Source: Verrucomicrobiales bacterium (lineage in GTDB: Bacteria > Verrucomicrobiota > Verrucomicrobiia > Verrucomicrobiales > DEV007). From it: a DNA stretch of 64,000 nt. Made by a program: the position numbers and the translations under genes. The stretch is from contig JARGPI010000001.1 of NCBI GenBank assembly GCA_029213005.1, positions 141,469 to 205,468 on the forward strand. The letters run 5' to 3'. Positions 55,927 through 62,799 of the stretch are shown one piece after another; the first letter of the stretch is position 1, and the number at the start of each line of letters is the position of its first letter. The notes under the pieces are model-generated. The model saw only the letters and a list, made by a program, of their open reading frames with translations, made no database searches and had not been told where the DNA came from.

Positions 55927-57261
55927 ATGAATGAAGAAGTGAGCAATTTCTACTGGAAACCCTGTCCGGATGGACAGTTGTTGTTAGACGAATTGGTACG
56001 GGATTTTTTCGATAAAAACCCGTCGGCCGGGTTAATGGCGGCGGCGATGAAGGAGAAAACCGGGACCCGCTTTTTCGATTGGATTGATTACCTGCAACTG
56101 CCTGTCGGCGGTCAATTGTCGCAGCGGTTGGGCGATGCGGGGTTTGAGAAAGACGGCGATGTATGGGAGCATCACGGTGCGCTGTTTCCCCGCGTGAGGG
56201 AGTGCTCGGAACGAAGATTGGTTTTAAAGGTCGAATCGGTAGCTGACTTTTTGGCAGCACAGAATGTTCAGTCCAAAATCGAAGGCATTCCCTTTGGCAC
56301 TTTTCGTTTAGCACATTTCAAAGAGGAGTTGTGGGTCGTTGAAAGGCATGGATACCGCGGTTTTTCGGATCCTGAGGTTGGTAGCGCGAAAGCGATTCGC
56401 AGCCAGGAAATTCTGGAGACATTTCGTTCGCGAAAACGGGACTTCTGCGGTGATGATGAGGCGGCATTTAGTGATATAAATAGCGAGATCGATGCGGCGA
56501 TCGGCGAGCTGGGAAGAGACTGGGTATGCGATTTGTTTTTCGCGGCGGAACGGGATTTCTGGATGAGGCGAAACCGCGCCGGACGGGTTCAGAAAGCCCG
56601 GCAGGACGCTCTCGGATTGGGATGGGCGAATCATGATCACCATACCTATCGCTGTCGGAGGAAAACGTTCCATCACGTGATTGGCATCTTTGAAAAGCTC
56701 GGGTTTACCTGCCGGGAACGTTTCTATGCCGGAGCGCAGGCCGGATGGGGGGCTCAGATCGTTGAACAGAAAGCAACGGGGATCACAATCTTTGCCGACG
56801 TGGACATGACTGCTGAAGAGGTCACCGGCGATTTTGCCCACGAGGGTTTTGTAGCGAAAGAGGGGCTCGGTACTGTAGGGTTATGGTGTGAACTACATGG
56901 TGAATCGTTTTTTGAGGCGGGCATGCACCACCTCGAAGCCCAGTTTGATTTTGATAGTTTGCGCGATCAGTTGATGGCGGAATCGGGAATAGGAATGATG
57001 AAGCCCTTCACTGATTTTGTATACCTCCGTCAGCAGTTTTCAGAAGGGGAACGTTGGCCGGTTGACGAGGCACGGATTCAAAAGCTGTTAGACTCCGCTG
57101 ATATCACCGAAAAGCAGGCCGCAACCTTTCGCCGCGACGGGGCGGTCGGATCCCATCTGGAAAACCTGGAACGGAACGATGGATTCAAAGGTTTCAACCA
57201 AACCGGAATCAGCGATATCATTGAGAGAACCGACGCCCGCAAATTGGCTGACTCGAATTGA
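55927..57261 (+). CDS. VOC-like putative 2-oxoadipate-type dioxygenase
   Basis: 444 aa, divergent from the saccharopine dehydrogenase. Contains NHDHHTYRCRRKTFHHVIGIFEKLGF, GAQIVEQ, TIFADVDM and GTVGLWCELHGESFFEAGMHH, a His/Glu-rich pattern like vicinal-oxygen-chelate metal enzymes. The HglS/DUF1338 family (2-oxoadipate to 2-hydroxyglutarate, downstream in lysine breakdown) is also VOC-like, so this protein may play that role; this is inference from context and fold only. ATG at 55927 was chosen (MNEEVSNFYWKP); a GTG at 55870 is in frame. Alternatively it is an unrelated metal-dependent dioxygenase. Confidence 0.65.
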   Translation: MNEEVSNFYWKPCPDGQLLLDELVRDFFDKNPSAGLMAAAMKEKTGTRFFDWIDYLQLPVGGQLSQRLGDAGFEKDGDVWEHHGALFPRVRECSERRLVLKVESVADFLAAQNVQSKIEGIPFGTFRLAHFKEELWVVERHGYRGFSDPEVGSAKAIRSQEILETFRSRKRDFCGDDEAAFSDINSEIDAAIGELGRDWVCDLFFAAERDFWMRRNRAGRVQKARQDALGLGWANHDHHTYRCRRKTFHHVIGIFEKLGFTCRERFYAGAQAGWGAQIVEQKATGITIFADVDMTAEEVTGDFAHEGFVAKEGLGTVGLWCELHGESFFEAGMHHLEAQFDFDSLRDQLMAESGIGMMKPFTDFVYLRQQFSEGERWPVDEARIQKLLDSADITEKQAATFRRDGAVGSHLENLERNDGFKGFNQTGISDIIERTDARKLADSN

Positions 57262-57267
57262 ACGGAA

Positions 57268-57639
57268 TCATCCGGTTGTTCTAGATATATGTACTTCGGT
57301 GTCCTCTTCCCATTCGAGCCCCCACTTTTTCATCGCCAGAATGACGGATTTTAATGCTCTACCTTTGGCGGTGAGTTGATACTTCATTCGCTTTGAGCCT
57401 TCCGATACCGGTATTTGCTCGATAATGTCGTGTTTCGCGAGGCGCTCGAGCCGCTCTGCCAGAATATTTGTCGGAATCCCTTCCGGAGACGAATTAAAAT
57501 CTTTGTAGCGGGATTTTCCGAGAAACAGATCCCGCACGATCAAAAGCGTCCAGCGGTCTCCCATAATGTCGAGACAGCACGCTACCGGGCAGGGAGACCG
57601 CCTTTTGTCTGATTCAGTGTTTTCCGATTTTTCTTTCAT
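57268..57639 (-). CDS. HxlR-family winged-helix regulator
   Basis: 123 aa. Conserved HxlR block CPVACCLDIMGDRWTLLIVRDLFLGKSRYKDF, followed by the wing region (IPTNILAERLERLAKHDIIEQ). HxlR proteins often sense redox or electrophiles through the N-terminal Cys, here C17 and possibly C21/C22. It is divergent from the DinB-like gene with a strong inverted repeat between them, so it likely controls that gene and itself. Confidence 0.93.
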   Translation of the reverse strand: MKEKSENTESDKRRSPCPVACCLDIMGDRWTLLIVRDLFLGKSRYKDFNSSPEGIPTNILAERLERLAKHDIIEQIPVSEGSKRMKYQLTAKGRALKSVILAMKKWGLEWEEDTEVHISRTTG

Positions 57640-57652
57640 CTCACAAAGTTTA

Positions 57653-57689
57653 CTTGCAAAATAAAAGTTAAACGCTTTTCTTTTGCAAG
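57653..57689. promoter_or_regulatory. Near-perfect inverted repeat between hxlR-type and DinB-like genes
   Basis: cttgcaaaataaaag (57653-57667) and cttttcttttgcaag (57675-57689) are reverse complements at 14 of 15 positions with a 7-nt spacer. It lies in the 61-bp divergent gap, the expected place for an HxlR operator covering both promoters. Confidence 0.65.
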
Positions 57690-57700
57690 CAAACAGTAAA

Positions 57701-58288
57701 ATGATGAATCAACCCACAGACCAAAATCCAAAGTTAGGTGCCCCCGGTGCGGGGCTACCATTGCCGGAGTTAATATTGGCGCGGTATGTATTTCGAAAAC
57801 GTTGTCGGAAAAGCCGGGAGTATGCAAAGTCGTCTTTTGAGGCCGAGAGAGAGGAGATCCGGAGATTGGTAGAGAAAACCGGAATGGGAATTTTGGCGAA
57901 ACCGGTCCTGATCAAGCGTCTCCGCGGACTGGAGGACAGCAGTCGATACTGGTCTGTGCTGATGGTTCTTGAACATCTCCGCATGGTGAACGGTATGGTT
58001 GCCCTAACAATCAGGTCGTTGGATAAAGGCGCCGTGCCGGGAATAGTAGCGGATACAGCTAATGTGAAACCGGACCCGGATATTACGTCAAGCGTGATAG
58101 ATGAACACGAAAAGGTCTGTGATATGCTAATAAATTGCGCCGAACGGGTCGCTGATCTCCACACCGCAGCGGAGTTTCGGCATCCCTGGTTCGGTCCGTT
58201 GGATGGGCACGAGTGGTTTCATCTCGCCGGTTTTCATATGGGGCTTCACCGGAGGCAAATTGAGAAGATTCTGCAGGTTTCGGGGTGA
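57701..58288 (+). CDS. DinB-like four-helix protein
   Basis: 195 aa. C-terminal HEWFHLAGFHMGLHRRQIEKI and an earlier YWSVLMVLEHLRMVNGM fit a DinB/YfiT-like metal-binding bundle, with His at the usual ligand positions (EHLRM; H...H in the last helix). Such proteins are thiol-dependent S-transferases or stress proteins. Start: two adjacent ATGs at 57701 and 57704; no Shine-Dalgarno is visible. It is divergent from, and probably regulated by, the HxlR gene. A perfect hairpin begins within its stop codon. Confidence 0.75.
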   Translation: MMNQPTDQNPKLGAPGAGLPLPELILARYVFRKRCRKSREYAKSSFEAEREEIRRLVEKTGMGILAKPVLIKRLRGLEDSSRYWSVLMVLEHLRMVNGMVALTIRSLDKGAVPGIVADTANVKPDPDITSSVIDEHEKVCDMLINCAERVADLHTAAEFRHPWFGPLDGHEWFHLAGFHMGLHRRQIEKILQVSG

Positions 58289-58327
58289 CTGTACCCTGTA
58301 CAGTCTGAGAGTGTACAGGGTACAGTC
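58287..58327 (+). repeat. 16-bp perfect hairpin (copy B of a repeated element)
   Basis: gactgtaccctgtaca (58287-58302) pairs with tgtacagggtacagtc (58312-58327) across a 9-nt loop. It uses the same sequence as copy A at 37731 with the ggg/ccc core exchanged, and also starts in the stop codon of the upstream gene. No T-run follows. Confidence 0.75.
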
Positions 58328-58409
58328 CGATGCTGCGGTGATCGATTTCACAGTCTTTTCACAAAACGGTCACGAAGCGGTCACAAAGGTCAGCGATCAT
58401 GGCTGCCTT

Positions 58410-60386
58410 ATGAAAGTATTTGTCTTAGGTTTATCGTTATTTATCGCAGGGCTGCTTCCACTGGCAGCAGTATCGGATTTTGAAGAGTCTGACCGGGTGG
58501 AGGCTCCGTATTTTAAAGTAAACACGGGCGGTGTCCGGGCAGAGACCTTTCCGCTCCACTCGACCGAGGTCAAAGCCCGTATTAGTGGAGTGATCGCAGA
58601 TGTAACGGTGAAGCAAGTCTATCAGAACCGGGGGGAGGTTCCGATCGAAGCGGTCTATCTCTTTCCGGGTAGCACCAGGTCCGCCATTCACGGACTGGAG
58701 ATGAAGATCGGGAGTCGGGTCATTGTGGCAAAGGTTCAGGAAAAACAATCGGCACGAAAACAGTATGAAGCTGCCAAGGCGGCCCGGAAAACGGCGAGCC
58801 TGCTCGTCCAGCATCGCCCTAACGTATTCCAGATGGAGGTGGCGAATATCCAGCCCGGCGAGGTCATTGAAGTCATTCTTAAATACACTGAACATCTCTT
58901 TCCGGAAGAACGGGTTTACCAATTTGTCTATCCAGCGGTGGTTGCGCCACGATTCAGCAGTGATAAGTCCGGGGGCGATGATGAGGACTGGGTATCCAAT
59001 CCCTACTTGACTAAAAATCAGGTTGCCGGAACACGTTTCAATGTGGACGTATCGCTGGCCGCCGGGATGCCGATTCATGGAATCCGTTGTAATACGCACG
59101 ATACTGACCAGAAATTCGTAAGTAAAGAAGAGGCCAGGGTTCGGATCAAAGGCGATGATAAAACAACCGGGGACCGGGACTTCGTTCTTCGTTACCGACT
59201 GTCTGATAAACAGATTGATGCTGGAACTTTATTTCACAAAGGAAATGAAGCTAATGAGAATTTCTTTTCTGTCACGATCCAGCCACCATTACGCGAAGCG
59301 CCGGAAGAGGTATTGAACCGCGAGTATCTCTTTATCGTCGATGTGTCGGGTTCGATGAGTGGTTACCCGCTCAATACCGCTAAATCATTAGTGAAGGATC
59401 TCGTCGGGGATCTCCGGGCTGACGATCGTTTTAATATCGTCGCCTTTGCATCCGGTCAGCACTTGTATTCACCACATTCTGTGAAAGGTAGCCAAAAGGA
59501 ATTAAAAAGAGCGGTCGATTGGATGGAGTCCCGAACCGGTAGTGGAGGAACCGAAATGTTGGGTGCATTCCAAAAGGCGTTATCACTACCGGAGGCTGAT
59601 GCGGAAACTTCCCGGATCATCATTGTGATCACGGATGGACTGGTTAGTTTTGACCGTCAGGCTTTTGAGATGGTCAGGGAAAACCTCGGAAAAGCCAATC
59701 TGTTTGCGTTCGGTATCGGTTCATCAACCAACCGGTATTTGGTGGAAGGGTTGGCGGTGGCGGGCCATGGCGAGTCATTTTTTGTAACCGACTCTGACCG
59801 CGCTGCGTTGATGGCGCAACGGTTTCGTAAATATGTTGAATCTCCCGTGCTCACAGATATTGATTTAAAACTCAATGGTGTTGATATCTACGACACGATA
59901 CCCGAAACGATTCCCGATGTCTTTGCGGACCGACCTATCACGGTATATGGAAAATGGAAAGGCGAGTTAAAAGGCGAAGTGACCCTGAGCGGTGTCACCT
60001 CGAAAGGCCGCATCAATCTAACAAAACCGATCCAGCAGTCAGAGGCTCGAAACGAGCCGGCGCTTTCGTATTTGTGGGCTCGTCAGAAGATTCGCGATCT
60101 GGATGATTTTGAAGGGAAAACGCCGTCCCCGGAGGCTAAAGAGGAAATTATTAATCTGGGATTGAAGTATAATTTAATGACGCGTTTTACGTCCTTCCTC
60201 GCCATTGATGAAGTGGTTCGGAATAACAACGCCACGACCACCCCCAACTACACTGTCACTCAAAACACGCCCATGCCGCAGGGAATCAGCGGGGGATCGA
60301 CACCCGGTCCCGGAATCATCCCTCTGTTGTTGGCAGGTTTAGCCAGTCTCTTCGGTAAAAAGTTTATGAGAAAGGCCCGTGCCTGA
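58410..60386 (+). CDS. VIT / von Willebrand A surface protein with C-terminal sorting-like tail
   Basis: 658 aa. Signal peptide about 1-22, then a VIT domain (about 25-160: TEVKARISGVIADVTVKQVYQNRG; AVYLFPGSTRSAIHGLEMKIG) and a VWA domain with an intact MIDAS DxSxS (D311-S313-S315, FIVDVSGSMSGYPL) and ITDG near 410. The last ~28 residues are TPGPG, a hydrophobic segment (IIPLLLAGLASLFG), then KKFMRKARA: a motif/helix/basic layout like exosortase or sortase substrates. The exosortase gene starts 3 bp downstream. Dedicated VIT-protein/exosortase pairs are known (the XrtN systems of Bacteroidetes), which supports the idea. ATG at 58410 chosen for the signal peptide; the frame is open through the hairpin to 58203. 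Confidence 0.9.
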   Translation: MKVFVLGLSLFIAGLLPLAAVSDFEESDRVEAPYFKVNTGGVRAETFPLHSTEVKARISGVIADVTVKQVYQNRGEVPIEAVYLFPGSTRSAIHGLEMKIGSRVIVAKVQEKQSARKQYEAAKAARKTASLLVQHRPNVFQMEVANIQPGEVIEVILKYTEHLFPEERVYQFVYPAVVAPRFSSDKSGGDDEDWVSNPYLTKNQVAGTRFNVDVSLAAGMPIHGIRCNTHDTDQKFVSKEEARVRIKGDDKTTGDRDFVLRYRLSDKQIDAGTLFHKGNEANENFFSVTIQPPLREAPEEVLNREYLFIVDVSGSMSGYPLNTAKSLVKDLVGDLRADDRFNIVAFASGQHLYSPHSVKGSQKELKRAVDWMESRTGSGGTEMLGAFQKALSLPEADAETSRIIIVITDGLVSFDRQAFEMVRENLGKANLFAFGIGSSTNRYLVEGLAVAGHGESFFVTDSDRAALMAQRFRKYVESPVLTDIDLKLNGVDIYDTIPETIPDVFADRPITVYGKWKGELKGEVTLSGVTSKGRINLTKPIQQSEARNEPALSYLWARQKIRDLDDFEGKTPSPEAKEEIINLGLKYNLMTRFTSFLAIDEVVRNNNATTTPNYTVTQNTPMPQGISGGSTPGPGIIPLLLAGLASLFGKKFMRKARA

Positions 60387-60389
60387 TTT

Positions 60390-61670
60390 ATGAATCCGAC
60401 CTTAGGTAGTTTGATACTGTTGGCTGTCGCAGCGTTCTGGCCGGTCTGGAGATGGTATTGGGTGCGAATGTCCGATGGCTCGGACGAACCATGGGGAATT
60501 TTGGCTCTGGTTAGTGGAATCGCTCTTTTGTATGTCCATCGGAAATATATAAAGCTGTCCAAAGGTACGGTGGTAGCCTCTGCGTTGCTATTGGTAATCT
60601 ACAGTTTCAGTCAATCCGTCGCGTCACCGATGGTCTCGGCAGTAATGGCTCTGCTCTGCCTGGGGTGTTTGTCCGGGACAATCCTGCGACTGCCATCCCT
60701 GTGGGGGCTCTTTCTGATATCACTGCCGGTTCTGGCCAGCCTTCAGTTTTATGTCGGGTATCCGATGAGGATGGTTGCCGCGATATTGGCCGAAAACTTT
60801 CTCAGGATTTGCCAACTTGATGTCGTTCGGCAGGGTACGGATTTATTATATGGCAATCAGACTGTCGGGGTCGATCCACCCTGTAGTGGAATCGAGATGT
60901 TATGGGTGGGGTTGTATATTACCCTAGCGACAGGAGCTTTTCAGCGATGGAGTCTCATTCGCACCTTAGCACTGGTAATTTTAACGATCGGTGGCGTGAT
61001 CTGCGCCAACAGTCTGCGGGTCACGCTGCTGTTTTTTAAAGAATCGGGGATCGTTACTTTACCCGAATGGACACACGAGGGAATTGGTGTCTTGCTGTTT
61101 GCCTTGCTCGTGTTTTTCTTTGGTCGATTCTCCAGTGAGCATAGAGATATCCCGGTAACAACTTATCGTATGACGACCCGGCAACTGGCGGTGTTCGTCT
61201 CGGTGATGCTGATTGCTGCGGTTATGCCCTTGTTAGATCGCGAGAAAAGTAGTCGTTACGTTGGAGAGGGAAACTTCCCGGGCTGGCCGGAGACCTACGA
61301 GGGGCATTATCTCGAAGAGATTCCCTTGAGTCCGATTGAAAAGCGTTTCGCTGGCGATTTTCCGGGGAAGCTTGGTATCTTCAGAGCCGGTCACGATAAA
61401 GTGATCTTCCGGTGGGTTCAAAAGCCGACCCGGAAATTGCATCCTGCATCGGATTGTTTGAAGGCTGCCGGATACGAAATCGAAAGCGAGAAATCGGGCG
61501 GTTTTTTTGCCTTTTCCCATGATGGAGAATCAGGTTGGTTTGTGGAAGAGGAGATCTTTAACGAGAGTGAGCGGTGGCCGGAAATTTCAAGTTGGTTTTG
61601 GAGTTCACTGTTTTCACGAGCGGAAGGCCCGTGGTGGGCTGTGACCCGCATCCAGCCACTAGCCTTGTGA
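60390..61670 (+). CDS. Exosortase/archaeosortase-family transpeptidase-like protein with C-terminal extension
   Basis: 426 aa. Multi-pass membrane core (about 8-250) with the catalytic set of the family: C165 (VDPPCSGIEML), R210 (CANSLRVTLLF) and H229 (EWTHEGIG). After the membrane part, residues about 285-426 form a soluble, probably periplasmic domain with HPASDCLKAAGYEI (H351, C356), reminiscent of the EpsI-type partner of exosortases, here fused. It would cleave or relocate the C-terminal tail of the VIT/VWA protein encoded just upstream (3-bp gap). The subtype is not assigned. Confidence 0.9.
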   Translation: MNPTLGSLILLAVAAFWPVWRWYWVRMSDGSDEPWGILALVSGIALLYVHRKYIKLSKGTVVASALLLVIYSFSQSVASPMVSAVMALLCLGCLSGTILRLPSLWGLFLISLPVLASLQFYVGYPMRMVAAILAENFLRICQLDVVRQGTDLLYGNQTVGVDPPCSGIEMLWVGLYITLATGAFQRWSLIRTLALVILTIGGVICANSLRVTLLFFKESGIVTLPEWTHEGIGVLLFALLVFFFGRFSSEHRDIPVTTYRMTTRQLAVFVSVMLIAAVMPLLDREKSSRYVGEGNFPGWPETYEGHYLEEIPLSPIEKRFAGDFPGKLGIFRAGHDKVIFRWVQKPTRKLHPASDCLKAAGYEIESEKSGGFFAFSHDGESGWFVEEEIFNESERWPEISSWFWSSLFSRAEGPWWAVTRIQPLAL

Positions 61671-61685
61671 TTGGCGTTTATCTTG

Positions 61686-61711
61686 ACCATCCGGTACCTT
61701 CACCGGATGGT
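61686..61711 (+). promoter_or_regulatory. Perfect 10-bp hairpin over the start region of the next gene
   Basis: accatccggt (61686-61695) pairs with accggatggt (61702-61711) across a 6-nt loop, beginning 16 bp after the exosortase stop. The 3' arm covers the G-rich bases that would act as Shine-Dalgarno for the ATG at 61717, so it could limit translation of that gene or act as an mRNA end. Confidence 0.55.
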
Positions 61712-61716
61712 TGGTG

Positions 61717-62799
61717 ATGCGGATAATCGTTCTTCTCCTATGTGTTTGCTGTTCGCGCTGGCTACCAGCAGAACCGTTTGCAGTAGGAGTAACCAGCGAC
61801 TTCTCGGTCGAGGCTTTTGAAGATCCGGCTCAGGTCTGGTTACCGGAAAATTACGTTTCAACGAGAAAGTGGCCTGTGATGTTCTATTACCACGGAACCA
61901 ATGGCAAACCCACTATCGAGTTTTTACGTCTGCTGAGCGGCGGACAGGATTGGGTTCTAGTCGGCATGGGGTATCGGAATAAAGGGCAGTTTGAGTATAC
62001 CGAAGCTAACCTGAATCGCGAAATCGAAGTCTTTGAGACGGTGTACGCAAGACTCATTGAGAACGTTTCGATTGATAAAACCAAGGTATATGTCGGTGGC
62101 TTCAGCAAAGGCGGCTGGATGACAGGTTTGCTTCTTCAGCGCATCCCGGAACTGGCCGGGGGAATGATTCTGGGGGGTGGCTTTTTAAAGGCAAGCCCGG
62201 GTGAAATTGATCCCGGAGATAAGGTGTTTATCGGGGGTGGGGAGCTCGATGGGAACCTGGCGATGAGTTATGGAGCCCGGACCGCGTTCGATAAAGGTGA
62301 ATCAAACGCTATCCTTGAGGTGTGGCCCGGTCTGGGTCATCAGTTACCCAGTGCCTTTGAAGCCGATCAAACGACAAAAATTCGCCAATGGCTTATACTA
62401 CAAGCAGAGACAGTGTCGCAGGTGGAAGCGATCGAATGGCATGATCGCGAGTTGAATAATATCACGGAGCTGGCGGAGACTGATAAGGTTGCGGCGCTAC
62501 ATCAATTGATCGATTTTTCAGATATGCCTTTCACCTCTTTGGTCGATAAGGAATCCAGAGACTTACGACTAGAACTGCAAGGCAAGTTACGGGAAGATCC
62601 CGACCTGAAAAATGAACTGTTAGCTTGGTCTGCATTTCAGCAGGCTGTTAGTTTCGAGGGACGCGATCGCTTGGTTTCTACTCTCGCGGAGGCTTTGGTT
62701 TACTATCAAAAATTGATCGATGCTTATCCGGCTACGACCTACGGAAAAAAGGCAGGGCTGTCGCGGGAGCGAATCAAACAGCAGTTGGGGCTGGAATAA
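61717..62799 (+). CDS. Secreted alpha/beta-hydrolase (esterase-like)
   Basis: 360 aa. Signal peptide about 1-18 (IIVLLLCVCCSRWLPAEP), then an alpha/beta-hydrolase fold with the nucleophile elbow G-G-F-S-K-G (about 128-133), an oxyanion-type HG in FYYHGTNG, and the late His in PGLGHQLPS. The last ~120 residues are helical (HRELNNITELAETDKVAALHQ...) and may be a separate domain. It could be an esterase, a peptidase or a dienelactone-hydrolase relative. Start: TTG 61711, GTG 61714 and ATG 61717 are consecutive; ATG preferred. It follows the exosortase by 46 bp and may belong to the same unit; its C-terminus shows no sorting tail. Confidence 0.8.
   Translation: MRIIVLLLCVCCSRWLPAEPFAVGVTSDFSVEAFEDPAQVWLPENYVSTRKWPVMFYYHGTNGKPTIEFLRLLSGGQDWVLVGMGYRNKGQFEYTEANLNREIEVFETVYARLIENVSIDKTKVYVGGFSKGGWMTGLLLQRIPELAGGMILGGGFLKASPGEIDPGDKVFIGGGELDGNLAMSYGARTAFDKGESNAILEVWPGLGHQLPSAFEADQTTKIRQWLILQAETVSQVEAIEWHDRELNNITELAETDKVAALHQLIDFSDMPFTSLVDKESRDLRLELQGKLREDPDLKNELLAWSAFQQAVSFEGRDRLVSTLAEALVYYQKLIDAYPATTYGKKAGLSRERIKQQLGLE

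Noticed and set aside
58203..58409. N-terminal extension of the VIT protein frame
   Set aside because: It overlaps the DinB-like gene and reads through the hairpin; the signal peptide starts at 58410.
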